From NCBI GenBank assembly GCA_900541835.1, contig UQLL01000006.1, positions 1 through 64,000 of the forward strand: 64,000 nucleotides of DNA. Direction: 5' to 3'. The notes under the pieces were generated by a model. It was not told the origin of the DNA. It saw only the letters and a list, made by a program, of their open reading frames with translations, and searched no databases. How positions within the stretch are numbered: position 1 is the stretch's first letter; the number at the start of each line of letters is the position of its first letter. Shown piece by piece: positions 28,989-38,757 of the stretch. This DNA is from an uncultured Porphyromonadaceae bacterium. GTDB lineage: Bacteria; Bacteroidota; Bacteroidia; Bacteroidales; Muribaculaceae. The position numbers were made by a program, and so were the translations under genes.

Positions 28989-31876
28989 TTACTGGCGGGG
29001 TTTCTTGGAGAAGAAGTACTTGACGGTGAACATGAAGTAGCTCGGGATGGAGTTGTAGCGTGTCTCGCGGCGATAGGCGGCGGTGGTGTCGATACGGGTT
29101 TTCTTAATCTGTTGCAGCATATCGTAGCCGTCGAAGGCGAACTGCAGAGAGCCTCCGAGGATGCTCTTGCTGATGCGGGCGTTCCATATTACCTGCGCCT
29201 TATTGAATGTCGGGTCGGTATAGCCCCAGTAATTCATCACGCTGATATTGGAGGAAATTTCAAAGTTCAGCGGCAGTCGCACGAGACCCCGGACACCGCA
29301 GTCGAGCGACTGAATCCGGTAATCGTCGAAATCGCCTGTACGGGAGGTGTTGAACTCATTGGTGTACGTCACCGTCGCTGCGGCTGTAAACCGCTCGGTA
29401 TTATACTCTACGGCGAACCATTCGTTCCAATAGTTGGAGTGGCTGATGCTGCGTTGCATACCACGCCGGTCGGTTGTGGAAACAAACGTCGCGTATCTGG
29501 CAGGGGTGAATACTGTCTGGTGCTTGATGAAGAAATTTTTTGCCCGTACAGGCCTGTATGAGGCATAGATGTAGAAATTGCCGTATCGGTTGCCGTTTAT
29601 GTTCATCGGCTTTGTGGTGCGGATGCCCGTTGCCATATCGTATGAGGTGCCATACGTCACCGCCCTCTGGTCGATTGTGTATTTTGCTCCTGCCATCAGG
29701 TGCAGTTTGTTCCATAGGAAATTCATGGAGTTGTATTTGAGATTGAATACATGCCTCAGACCATATTTTAGATTCGGGTTTCCGAGGGTGGGATTCAGCG
29801 GGTCGGAGTTGAAGGCGATGTCGAGCATATCCATCATCTGCGGTGCGTTTGTAGATAAGTTGTAGTCGAAGCGAATCTGGTTGAGATTGTTTTTGTGCCA
29901 CTCGAGATGTACCGTACCTTCGGGCAACCATGTGTTGCGGCTGAACAGCTGCCGGGTGGCGCCGTTGAAATTCATCTTCCTGCGCAGATAGCGCATTCCG
30001 GGATCAATCGAAATCTGGAACTTGCCGGTACGGCTGCCGGTAGGTGACATATCCTCCCGCGTGAAAGCAACGCAGCAGGTGAGTTTCTGGTCAAGCTGAT
30101 GCAGGCCGTATATATAGCTGTTCTGCGGGTCGAGCATTCGATATACATATTCCATTCTGTCGCGCAGCTGCATGGGGCTGTCGGCGGCGTACCAAGGTAT
30201 GGAATCCGCAAAATCATAGAACATGGTGGAACTGTAAGTATATGAATCCTCAATGTTATATTTCGGTATAATATACCATGTGTCGTTGCCAAGCCAGGCG
30301 TAAAGATTCCCTCCGTATTTGTAGTCATGCCGGTTCTGCGGGTTGGTACGGTCTGTACGCTGCTCATTGTCGCCTTTGGTCTGAAGAAGGTAGCTCTGGC
30401 TGCCATCCTGCCATCGGTGCGAGAGGGTTCCCCATACGGTAGCCGTCAAAGACTTGTCGTGCGGCAGAGAGAAGTACATGATGTCTTTAAGGTTTCCATA
30501 AGCGAGCTTGCTGTCGGTGTTGGTCAGGCTCAGATAACGGTTCAGGATGTCGAGAGTGTCGGGCATGCCTGCCTGCAGGTCCGCACGCATGGCGGGATAG
30601 TCGCCGGGCATGCGGCCGAAAGTCCCCTCAGTGGTGTTGCTCCGCATCTTGTCAGAGCCGTAGTTGAACGTCCCGTTTACTTCATGCCAGATTTTTCCCT
30701 GTCGTAAATTCAGAGGTATGGTCGGAGATGACGGACAGGTTGCCGAAGCGGTTGTCGAGCCAGCGGCGTGAATAATTGACGCCGTCAGGCAGATAGTTCT
30801 GTTGGTTTACTAGGGAATTGCCGAATTTTGTCTGATATTGAATGGTGGTATTGCCGCGGAATTTCAGATTATCCTTTGGCTTGAAGTTATAGTCCAGGCC
30901 TGCTCCCTTGGTTATTATCTCGTCGCGCTGGTTGCTCTTCTTCTGCCATTCTCCCGCCATATCGGGAGAGCCAGTCTCGTTGAGGTTATTGATGAAAACG
31001 TAAGCGGCGATGCGTCCTTTGGGAGTGTAGCCAACCCCGAAGCCGCGCAGACGGTAACGGTTATGGGTGCCCCCGCCTGCTTCGGCATTGGCCATCCATC
31101 CGGCGTTGAACTCTTTCTTCAGCTTCACGTTCATCACCAGGTCAGGTTCGGAATAGTCCTTCTTTGCAAGCTGCTCGGGCAGCGTCTCTTCATACACCTG
31201 AATGTTCTTGACAGTGTATGCGGGCAGATTCTGCAACAACACGAGCTTGTCGTTGCGGAAGAAATCCTCGCCGTTGAGCAGCAGCTTGTCCACGAATTTG
31301 CCGTTGATATAGATTTGTCCGTTCTCTTTCAGTTCCGCTCCCGGCAGGCGTTTGATCAATGCACTCAGCATGGAGCCTTCGGCCAGCTCGAAAGCGTCGG
31401 CGTTGAACTGTATGGTATCCCCCTTGTTCACGAACTCCACCACCGAGGCGGTCACGACTACCTCGTCGAGCATCATCGCCTTTTCCCGCTTCGTCAGCTT
31501 GCGAATCTGGAGGGTCTTATCTTCATGGTTCTTAGCAATATGTATTTTGTGATATGCGGTTTCATAGTCGGGATGCGACAGGCGAATGATAAAGTCCTGT
31601 CCCGGGACAATATATGCGGCAAGATTGCTGTATGGAATCCCTAACTTATCCTTTGACCATAAGAGGTTGTGAGAGGATAAGTGTACTGTCAGGTCTAAGC
31701 AGGTCAACAGCGAGTGTGTCACCCACAAATTCTCCGGTAACGATATTCCGGACTTGTATGACCCATTGATGTTTTTTCTCAGACTTGTCCTGGGCGGAAG
31801 CGGGAAAGGCCACACCTGCACAGAATGCCGCCAGCAGCATCAATGCGGTGAGAATCTTTGTGTAACGTCTTTTCAT
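28989..31876 (-). pseudogene. TonB-receptor-like outer membrane barrel with two frameshifts
   Basis: The start MKRRYTKILTALMLL gives a signal peptide ending ASAQ. After 76 residues the frame stops at 31646; the next frame takes over at KLGIPYSN. It then covers a VVVTASVV plug-like start and early barrel strands, and stops at 30682. The third frame resumes at IWHEVNG and runs to the C-terminal strand (YFMFTVKYFF). Each break is repaired by removing one base (in AAAGG near 31650 and in A5 near 30695). Total coding length would be about 960 residues. Either real decay, like the exporter remnant next to it, or assembly errors. Confidence 0.82.
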
Positions 31877-31899
31877 AAGATGGTGATTATTAGATTTAA

Positions 31900-31951
31900 G
31901 GCATACAAAACCACATTTGAGCTTACAACCACAAATGTGGTTTCGTATGCC
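31900..31951. repeat. 20-bp inverted repeat in the leader of the decayed barrel gene
   Basis: Arms 31900-31919 and 31932-31951 are complementary apart from one position (GGCATACAAAACCACATTTG), with a 12-nt loop. It starts 23 nt upstream of the ATG at 31876, on the side of the 5' untranslated region. It has no U-run on the minus strand, so an attenuator or protein-binding site is more likely than a plain terminator. Confidence 0.75.
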
Positions 31952-32067
31952 GATGGGCAACTTAACTGCTTAGGATTTCAATATAACAGTTTAGTTAGGT
32001 CTTGTCCTCATTAGGAACAGGTTGGATTCCTCGAAAAGAGCCGGATTGTAAAATTTTTCAGAGTGTC

Positions 32068-32119
32068 TAAAAATAATGAATTCCATCCTCGGATAAGGAA
32101 GGCGGGGATGGAATTCATT
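32068..32119 (-). terminator. terminator of the barrel gene at 32131
   Basis: AATGAATTCCATCCTCG (32075-32091) pairs with 32103-32119 with one G-U-type position. On the minus strand it is followed by ATTTTTAG. The remaining 31952-32067 shows no gene. Confidence 0.85.
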
Positions 32120-32130
32120 TGACGCAGGGA

Positions 32131-34251
32131 TTACTGGAGGATGGCGGAGCCGCCGGAAGATCCGCGGCCCAGCTCGTTGCCCATGCGCACTTTCTTGCCG
32201 TAGGAGAAGGTGTAGCTGGCCGACAGGAAGACGCCGCGGTCGAACTGGCCACTCCACCAGCTGCGCTCGGCATAGTGCGGGCTGCCGACGTACTGCTCCC
32301 GCTTGCGCGTGCCGTGGTTGAAAGCCTGGGTGATGTCGGCAGTGAGCTTGAGGTTGCCCACGTTGTAGCTGACTGCGAACTCGTAGATGCTCGGGTAGCG
32401 GGTCACAGTGCCGCCGCTCCAGGCGCTCAGCTGCTTCTGCGGCGTCATATAGCGGCCGAAAATCTCGAAATTGCCCACATAGTAGGTGGCGCGGATCTGG
32501 CCCATGAGCCAGTTGCAGCGCTGGGCGTCGATGCCGGTGAGCACGATGCGGTTGGCCTCACCGGTGAGCTTCAGCCGCAGCTTGCCGTCGAAGAAATTGC
32601 CCGAGGCGCTGACGTAGCCGGAATAGCGGTGGCCGTTGCCGGAGTTGACGGTGCGGCGCACCACGCCGTCGTAGCCGGGCACCACAAAGTATTCGTATGC
32701 CTGCTTGTGACCTGAGCCTTCGTATTCGGCGCTGGCGCTGAAAGAGTATTGGTTATTGGGGATGAAGTTGTAGGAGGCGGTGGCCTGCTTGAAGATGGTG
32801 TTGCGCAGGCCCGGATTGCCCTGAAGCCACAGCAGCTCGTTGCTCTGCACGATGGCGGTGTTGGAAGTGCTGGCCTGCGGGTGGTTGTTGCCCCACCACC
32901 CCTCGATGCTGGCGTTGTGGCGGTCGTTGAACTTGTACTGCACCTGGACGCCGAGCCGCGGGTTCCACTGCTTCTGGTTGGTGTGGCCGTTGATGCGTCC
33001 TATGACGTACGACATTCCCACGCGCGAGTAGAGGTTGAGGCCGAAGCCCCAATTCTGCATATACTCCAGGAAGATCATGTTCTCGCTCGACAGCAGGCTC
33101 TGGCGCCCCTGGTAGGAGCCGTAGTAGTCGGTATGATATATGGTGTTGTATGTCATCAGGGCGGTCCGAAAGGTGTTCCCGTGGCCGAAGTTCTTGCTGT
33201 AGTAAAGTTGTGCGTTGGGCGAGTACGTCCTTTCGCGGTTGGCGTTGAGGATATGGTCAAGGTCTCCCGCGAGGTAGCTGGAATGGCGCTTGCGCCAGGT
33301 ATGCATGAAGTTCCAGAAAGCGGTTATGGAGTTCCCGTGCGGCAGTTGGAACCAGTAGTAAGCCTGGATCCATGGAGTGAGCTCCTGGTTGTTGCTACGG
33401 CTGACAGAGGTTAGGCCGTCGCCGAGCACCGGGTCGGAGAAGCTGAGGGTGGAGCGGGTCATCTCGCCTGGCACGGCCGAGCGGCTGAAGCCGACGGTGT
33501 GCTGTATGTAGACTGAGTCGGAGGAGTATGAGGCGCGGAGCGATGTCCACTGGTCGTTGTTGTGGTTGTAATAGTCGTCGATGTCAGTGTATCGGCCCAG
33601 TTCGGAGTAGTGCTGTCCGTGGAAGTCGATATCGCGGTAGAGTTCCGCGCGATGTCCGCCGTTTTGGTCGGAGTAGCTGACGTATCCGCCGAGAGTGGCA
33701 TCGAAAGTCCAGCGCTTGCGCACGAACTTGGAGTAGACGTCGGCGGCACCGGCAGCGTTGGGGTTGAGGAACCACCCGCGGGCACCGAGCTTGGTGTAGC
33801 CTCCCCACTCGTACTTGTGCATGATGAAGTTAACTACGTGCTGAGCCGACTGGAAGCGCGGGTCCTGGGGGTATTCGAGCACCTCGACGCGAAGCACGTC
33901 CTCGACGCGCATTCCCTGAAGGTCCTTGTCAGTGGCTGGCACGTAGTCGATGAACATGCTTACGTCCTTGCCGCTCAGGGTTTTGACCGTCTGCGCGAGC
34001 GGGTCGACGCTGAGCTGGGGAATCTGCATGGCGTCGAGGAGCTTGGTTGCCGACTGGGAATGGCGCTTGATGTCCTTGCCTGGCGTGTACTCCACGCCGT
34101 ACTTGACCACCTTCTGGGTGCGGCCCTGAACGACCACCTCGTCGAGCTGCACGGCCGTGGTGTCAGTACTAAGGGAATCAGTCGGCAGTCCTGCGGCAGA
34201 CGCGAAGCCTCCCAACAGCAATATCGAAGAAAAGAGTATGATGTGCTTCAT
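32131..34251 (-). CDS. outer membrane beta-barrel protein (TonB-receptor-like)
   Basis: A 706-residue protein with signal peptide MKHIILFSSILLLGGFASA. The mature start has QLDEVVVQGR, the segment typical of SusC/TonB-receptor relatives. A plug-like part follows (QTVKTLSGKDVSMFIDYVPA), then many alternating strands rich in Tyr and Trp, ending in VFLSASYTFSYG. The N-terminal carboxypeptidase-like domain of full SusC proteins is absent. The cargo is unknown. Its strand and type match the decayed barrel at 28989, but its own terminator separates them. Confidence 0.82.
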   Translation of the reverse strand: MKHIILFSSILLLGGFASAAGLPTDSLSTDTTAVQLDEVVVQGRTQKVVKYGVEYTPGKDIKRHSQSATKLLDAMQIPQLSVDPLAQTVKTLSGKDVSMFIDYVPATDKDLQGMRVEDVLRVEVLEYPQDPRFQSAQHVVNFIMHKYEWGGYTKLGARGWFLNPNAAGAADVYSKFVRKRWTFDATLGGYVSYSDQNGGHRAELYRDIDFHGQHYSELGRYTDIDDYYNHNNDQWTSLRASYSSDSVYIQHTVGFSRSAVPGEMTRSTLSFSDPVLGDGLTSVSRSNNQELTPWIQAYYWFQLPHGNSITAFWNFMHTWRKRHSSYLAGDLDHILNANRERTYSPNAQLYYSKNFGHGNTFRTALMTYNTIYHTDYYGSYQGRQSLLSSENMIFLEYMQNWGFGLNLYSRVGMSYVIGRINGHTNQKQWNPRLGVQVQYKFNDRHNASIEGWWGNNHPQASTSNTAIVQSNELLWLQGNPGLRNTIFKQATASYNFIPNNQYSFSASAEYEGSGHKQAYEYFVVPGYDGVVRRTVNSGNGHRYSGYVSASGNFFDGKLRLKLTGEANRIVLTGIDAQRCNWLMGQIRATYYVGNFEIFGRYMTPQKQLSAWSGGTVTRYPSIYEFAVSYNVGNLKLTADITQAFNHGTRKREQYVGSPHYAERSWWSGQFDRGVFLSASYTFSYGKKVRMGNELGRGSSGGSAILQ

Positions 34252-34288
34252 ACTCTCTTGACGATCCTCAACGCTAAAAATTACAGTC

Positions 34289-34296
34289 TAAAGTTA
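34289..34296 (-). promoter_or_regulatory. -7-like box for the barrel gene at 32131
   Basis: The minus strand reads TAACTTTA, one base from TAnnTTTG, about 38 nt upstream of the ATG at 34251. No clear -33. The rest of 34252-34381 shows nothing further. Confidence 0.4.
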
Positions 34297-34381
34297 AAAA
34301 AACTCAATGTAATCCATGTGGGGGAAATATGCCTATCCACAATCGCAGCTCCCGATGGCACAAATGCAGATAGCTATAAAC

Positions 34382-36361
34382 TTAATTGGCGAAGTCCACC
34401 GAAAGCCCGAACTGCAGACGGCGGGGATTCATGGGGTAGCCGGGCATGGTGAAGTACTTACTCCCGAACCATCCCTGGTTGACGTGGCTCCAGAGCACGA
34501 AGAAGCGGCAGCGGTAGAGCTTGGCCGTGAGGTAGGCGTTGCAGAAGGCGTAGTTGCCCACCTTGGGACCCTTGCTGAGGGTGAAGACGGTGGTGGCCGG
34601 CTGGTACATATAGCCGTCGTAGCGGGTGTAGTAGTCGCAGTCCACGCCTATCTGCAAGTGCAGCACACGGAAGGCGCGGAAGCCCAGGTATAGGTTGGAG
34701 TAGATGCTCAGCGCCGGCAGCGGCAGCAGGGTCTTGTCGGAAGATGCCTGATATGTCAGGGTGTTGTTCCAGTGGAGGATGCCGACGGCAAAGTCCTGGC
34801 GCAGGCGGGCGGTGAAGACGTGTATGGACTTGCCGGCCTGGCGGGGCAGGGAGAGGGTGTCGAAGTAGACCATGTTCTGGACGTTGCGGAATCCGGCCTC
34901 GAGGGTGGTGTGCGTCCAGGGGATGGTGATGCGTCCACCCACGGTGAAGGTGCGGGTCTTTCCGAAGTCGTTGTCCCAGATGAAATGGTTGGAGACGTAG
35001 TGCTGGAGCAGGTAGGATGGTTCCTCGTTGCGGAACCCGACGTTGACGGCCACGGCCACGGTGTCGCCGAAGAGGCGATAGCGGGCCTGTGCCTCGCCGA
35101 GCAGGCGCACGTCGGCGGCCACGTCGCCGACTATGCCGAAGCGGGCGTCGGCGCTGTAGGTAAGATGCCGTCCGGCGGTCTTCTCGAGTCGGCCGCCTAC
35201 CCAGACAAGGTTCTGCGTGGCCTTATGCCTGATATTTGAATAGAAGTCGGGAAGCGGAGTGAGCTTCTCTCCGCCCACCAGCGAATCGGGCCGCCACTGG
35301 GTGTAGCGGCGGTTCTCGTAAGTGACGTATGCTGCCAGGGAGAACTTGACCCAGGGCTTGAAGCCTTCCATCATCTGTATGCCGAGGGTGTTGCCAAGGG
35401 CGGAGTAGGTGGTGCGGTCTCCGGTGGCCAGCTCGTTGAAGTAAGTGTTGGCCCAGAAGTCGCGTGCCTCGCCGGCGGAGCTGTTGACGAACGAATGGCG
35501 GCCGCGGCGCCAGTCCAGGGCGTAGATAAACTTCACCACGGGGATGTATACCTGGCGGGTGAGGGTGTCGTTTACGACCTCGTCCTGCCAGTATCCGACC
35601 TTGTAGGCGTGGCTCATGTAGAACTGGGAGGCGTGCAGGCGGGTGTGGGCCGTGGTCAGGCGCGTCGGGATGGACTTGGGCTCAATCTTGCTGACGCCGC
35701 CCTGGAGCACTGCCGGATCGGTGATGTAGAGGTCGTTGGTGATGCCGCCGTTCTCCTTGTTGAGCATGTTGTTCTGGTTCCAGAAGCCCTGGAACTCGTA
35801 GCGGTCGCCCAGGTAGTAGCCGCTCAGGCCGTATACGTAGTCCTTGGCGGCCTGATAGTTGTAGGCTCCCTTAGAGTAGAGATAGTCGATGTGGGCGCCT
35901 ATGCCGATGCGGCGGTTGACGTTGCCTGCAAAGGTGGCGCGCAGGCGATCCTGGTTGCTCTCGCGGTTGCCGCCGAAGTTGTAGCTGGCCAGCGTCATCG
36001 GCACGTACACATTGTAGAACTTCTGGTTGCGCCCGGTCTGCATCCACGTCTCGAGACTGCGGTCGAAGAAGAAGGCGCCTGGCTCGGGCTGGTCGGCGTA
36101 TATGAGCGTCATGGATGGTGCGCCGAGGTTGCCGGTGGTCAGGAAGGCGTCCGTCTGCATCGACGGCACGGCCTGCCGCTGGTAGTTGTAGAGCAGCGTG
36201 TCGATGGTGGACGCACGATGGCCTCCCAGCGGGAACTCGAGCGTCCAGGCCGAGCCGTGGCGCACGGTGTCCTTCTTCTCCGCGCCAGGCTGCTGGGCAT
36301 ACGATACGGCGGCGGCCAGCACTGCGATGAGCACCGCCACTGTGGCTCTGAGCAATTTCAT
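34382..36361 (-). CDS. putative porin (Porin_10-like)
   Basis: A 659-residue exported beta-barrel with signal peptide MKLLRATVAVLIAVLAAA ending SYAQ. Length, the conserved N-terminal strand region (TIDTLLYNYQRQAVP, GNLGAPSM, FFFDRSLETWMQTG) and the amphipathic strands to the final FGLSVDFAN fit the Bacteroidota putative-porin family. The final Phe-rich strand is the usual barrel insertion signal. The ATG lies 4 nt behind its -7 box, so the mRNA may be leaderless. Confidence 0.85.
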   Translation of the reverse strand: MKLLRATVAVLIAVLAAAVSYAQQPGAEKKDTVRHGSAWTLEFPLGGHRASTIDTLLYNYQRQAVPSMQTDAFLTTGNLGAPSMTLIYADQPEPGAFFFDRSLETWMQTGRNQKFYNVYVPMTLASYNFGGNRESNQDRLRATFAGNVNRRIGIGAHIDYLYSKGAYNYQAAKDYVYGLSGYYLGDRYEFQGFWNQNNMLNKENGGITNDLYITDPAVLQGGVSKIEPKSIPTRLTTAHTRLHASQFYMSHAYKVGYWQDEVVNDTLTRQVYIPVVKFIYALDWRRGRHSFVNSSAGEARDFWANTYFNELATGDRTTYSALGNTLGIQMMEGFKPWVKFSLAAYVTYENRRYTQWRPDSLVGGEKLTPLPDFYSNIRHKATQNLVWVGGRLEKTAGRHLTYSADARFGIVGDVAADVRLLGEAQARYRLFGDTVAVAVNVGFRNEEPSYLLQHYVSNHFIWDNDFGKTRTFTVGGRITIPWTHTTLEAGFRNVQNMVYFDTLSLPRQAGKSIHVFTARLRQDFAVGILHWNNTLTYQASSDKTLLPLPALSIYSNLYLGFRAFRVLHLQIGVDCDYYTRYDGYMYQPATTVFTLSKGPKVGNYAFCNAYLTAKLYRCRFFVLWSHVNQGWFGSKYFTMPGYPMNPRRLQFGLSVDFAN

Positions 36362-36365
36362 GCCG

Positions 36366-36373
36366 CAAAGTTA
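36366..36373 (-). promoter_or_regulatory. -7 box directly before the porin gene
   Basis: Minus-strand TAACTTTG, then CGGC, then the ATG at 36361. Same arrangement as at ruvX and pheS. Confidence 0.6.
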
Positions 36374-36426
36374 GCGAAAATAGTTGAAAGTCGCGAACGC
36401 ATGGATGCGACAGCTCTCACCATATA

Positions 36427-36451
36427 CTCTCAACTTTTTGAGCTACCTTTG
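36427..36451 (+). promoter_or_regulatory. promoter region of the nucleoside deaminase gene
   Basis: CTCTCAACTTTTTGAG followed by CTACCTTTG; the -7 box TACCTTTG is 36444-36451. Almost the same block occurs before the calcium ATPase gene at 50394-50419, including the CTCAA...TTGAG palindrome. Confidence 0.55.
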
Positions 36452-36471
36452 CATTCTAACTTTAAATGTAA

Positions 36472-36957
36472 ATGCAAATGGAAGACAAAGACTATAGGCC
36501 CGAATACATGGAGATGGCCGCCCGCATCAGCTACGACAACATCGACAAGGGAGGCGGGCCTTTCGGCGCCGTCATCGTGCGCGGCGACGAGGTGGTGAGC
36601 ACCGGCGCCAACTCCGTGACGCTGCTCAACGACCCCACGGCCCACGCCGAGGTGCTGGCCATACGCGCCGCCTGCGCCAGGCTTAAGAACTTCAAGCTCG
36701 ACGACTGCATCGTCTACAGCTCATGCGAGCCCTGCCCGATGTGCCTGAGCGCCCTCTACTGGGCCGGGGTGAAGAAGATATTCTTCGGAAACACCAAGGA
36801 GGACGCGGCCGCCATCGACTTCTCCGACCAGTTCATCTACGAGGAGCTGGAGCGCAGGCGCGAGTACCGCCGCCTGCCGGCCATCCACGTCGAGGGCAGC
36901 GGTGCCATCCGCGCCTTCGAGAAGTGGGCAGCAAAGACCGACAAGGTGCCCTACTGA
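36472..36957 (+). CDS. nucleoside/guanine deaminase family protein
   Basis: A 161-residue zinc hydrolase of the cytidine deaminase-like fold. HAEVLAI (His and catalytic Glu) near residue 61 and PCPMCLSALYW near 89 (two Cys) form the metal site. The length and the C-terminal region (EELERRREYRRLP) resemble guanine deaminase GuaD, which converts guanine to xanthine; tRNA adenosine deaminase is less likely from the C-terminus. Stand-alone gene with its own promoter. Confidence 0.85.
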   Translation: MQMEDKDYRPEYMEMAARISYDNIDKGGGPFGAVIVRGDEVVSTGANSVTLLNDPTAHAEVLAIRAACARLKNFKLDDCIVYSSCEPCPMCLSALYWAGVKKIFFGNTKEDAAAIDFSDQFIYEELERRREYRRLPAIHVEGSGAIRAFEKWAAKTDKVPY

Positions 36958-36991
36958 AAAAGCCGAGAGCCGAGAGACCACCGAGGCAGCC

Positions 36992-37001
36992 GGGGGGGGG
37001 G
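36992..37001. repeat. run of ten G between guanine deaminase and pheS
   Basis: Ten consecutive G residues in the 120-nt spacer, 65 nt before the pheS -7 box. It is the longest homopolymer I saw in the window and lies outside coding sequence. Confidence 0.85.
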
Positions 37002-37065
37002 TCGCTGTCCTCTCAGCTCCCGGTCCTCAGCTTTCAACACATTTCGCGGTATGAGAAAAATTTCG

Positions 37066-37073
37066 TAATTTTG
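37066..37073 (+). promoter_or_regulatory. -7 box directly before pheS
   Basis: TAATTTTG, then CGGC, then the ATG at 37078. A TTTC at 37042-37045 is at roughly the right distance for a weak -33. Confidence 0.6.
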
Positions 37074-37077
37074 CGGC

Positions 37078-38100
37078 ATGAAGCAAGAAATCGCCGCATT
37101 GCGTGCAGAGATAGCCGGACTGAACGCCGACACGCCCGCCGAGGCCGAGGCGCTGAGAGTCAGATACCTGGGCAAGAAGGGTCCCGTGCAGGCCCTGTTC
37201 GCCCGTTTCCGCGAAGTGGCGCCCGCCGACAAGAAGGAGATGGGCCAGCTGCTCAACGCCCTCAAGACGGAGGCCACCGAGCGCATCAACGCCCTCAAGG
37301 AGGCCTGCGCCCAGGCCGACGACCCGGCGCTCGCCGCCCTCGACCTCACCCGCACGGCCACGCCGCTGCCCCTGGGCACGCGCCATCCACTGTCGCTGGT
37401 GCAGGCCGAAATCATCGACATCTTCGGCCGCATGGGCTTCACCATCGCCGAGGGTCCTGAGGTGGAGGACGACTGGCACGTCTTCTCGTCGCTCAACTTC
37501 GCCGAAGACCATCCCGCGCGCGACATGCAGGACACTTTCTTCATAGCCCGCAACCCGGACGTGCTGCTCCGCACCCACACCTCGTCGGTGCAGACCCGCA
37601 CCATGGAGACCCACAAGCCCCCCATCCGCATCATCTGCCCCGGTCGAGTGTACCGCAACGAGGCCGTGTCGGCCCGCGCCCACTGCTTCTTCCACCAGGT
37701 CGAGGGCCTGTACGTAGACAAGAACGTCTCCTTCGCCGACCTGCGCCAGGTGCTGCTGAGCTTCGCCCGCCAGATGTTCGGCGCCGACACCAAGATACGC
37801 CTGCGCCCCAGCTACTTCCCTTTCACCGAACCGAGCGCCGAGATGGACATCAGCTGCGGCATCTGCGGCGGCAAGGGGTGCGCCCTGTGCAAGGGCACCG
37901 GCTGGGTCGAAATCCTCGGCTGCGGCATGGTTGACCCCAACGTGCTCAGTGCCTGCGGCATAGCCCCCGACGTTTACACCGGCTACGCCTTCGGCATGGG
38001 AGTAGAGCGCATCGCCAACCTCCGCTACCGCGTCAGCGACCTGCGCCTCTTCTCCGAGAACGACGTCCGCTTCCTCCACCTCTTCGACGCAGCACGCTAA
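37078..38100 (+). CDS. pheS: phenylalanyl-tRNA synthetase alpha subunit
   Basis: Catalytic subunit of the (alpha-beta)2 enzyme that charges tRNA-Phe. The 340 residues show an N-terminal coiled coil, class II motif 2 (CPGRVYRNEAVSARAH), the family Cys-rich CGICGGKGCALCKGTGW segment, and motif 3 (GYAFGMGVERIANLRY). The beta subunit gene is not adjacent, as is common in this phylum. nth begins 3 nt after its stop. Confidence 0.97.
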   Translation: MKQEIAALRAEIAGLNADTPAEAEALRVRYLGKKGPVQALFARFREVAPADKKEMGQLLNALKTEATERINALKEACAQADDPALAALDLTRTATPLPLGTRHPLSLVQAEIIDIFGRMGFTIAEGPEVEDDWHVFSSLNFAEDHPARDMQDTFFIARNPDVLLRTHTSSVQTRTMETHKPPIRIICPGRVYRNEAVSARAHCFFHQVEGLYVDKNVSFADLRQVLLSFARQMFGADTKIRLRPSYFPFTEPSAEMDISCGICGGKGCALCKGTGWVEILGCGMVDPNVLSACGIAPDVYTGYAFGMGVERIANLRYRVSDLRLFSENDVRFLHLFDAAR

Positions 38101-38103
38101 CAG

Positions 38104-38742
38104 GTGACAGTCAAAGAGCGATACGAGGGCGTGATAGCGTGGTTCCTCAAGAATATGCCGGAGCCGCGCACGGAACTGCAGTATGACACGCCTTTCCACC
38201 TGCTGCTGGCCGTGATCCTGTCGGCGCAGTGCACCGACAAGCGCGTCAACATCGTCACTCCGCCGCTGTTCGAGGCCTACCCCACCCCATACGAGCTGGC
38301 CGCGGCCTCCGAGGAACAGGTCTACGAATACATCCGTAGCGTCACCTTCCCCAACAACAAGACCCGCTCGCTGCTGAAGGCGGCGCGCATGCTCGTCGAC
38401 GACTTCGGCGGCGAGGTGCCCTCTGACCTGGACTCGCTGATGAAGCTGCCCGGCGTAGGGCGCAAGACGGCCAACGTCATGCTGGCCGTGGTGTGGAACC
38501 GAGCCGCGATGGCCGTCGACACGCACGTCTTCCGCGTCAGCGAGCGCCTCGGCCTGACGCGCAACTCGAAGAATCCGCTCACCACAGAGCGCACCCTGGT
38601 ACGGCACATTCCCGAAGAGCTCCTATCCACGGCACACCACTGGCTCATCCTGCACGGCCGCTACGTCTGCAAGGCACGCCGTCCCCTCTGCCTCGACTGC
38701 GGCCTTCGCCCTTTCTGCCGCGAATACAATAAGAAAAAATAG
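38104..38742 (+). CDS. nth: endonuclease III
   Basis: Base-excision repair glycosylase/AP lyase acting on oxidised pyrimidines. The 212 residues contain the helix-hairpin-helix LPGVGRKTANVML with the catalytic Lys, the catalytic Asp in AVDTHVFRV, and the 4Fe-4S cluster pattern C-x6-C-x2-C-x5-C at the end (CKARRPLCLDCGLRPFC). It uses a GTG start 3 nt after the pheS stop, suggesting translational coupling. It is the last high-GC gene before the restriction island. Confidence 0.96.
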   Translation: MTVKERYEGVIAWFLKNMPEPRTELQYDTPFHLLLAVILSAQCTDKRVNIVTPPLFEAYPTPYELAAASEEQVYEYIRSVTFPNNKTRSLLKAARMLVDDFGGEVPSDLDSLMKLPGVGRKTANVMLAVVWNRAAMAVDTHVFRVSERLGLTRNSKNPLTTERTLVRHIPEELLSTAHHWLILHGRYVCKARRPLCLDCGLRPFCREYNKKK

Positions 38743-38757
38743 CCTCTTAGCGCTCAG

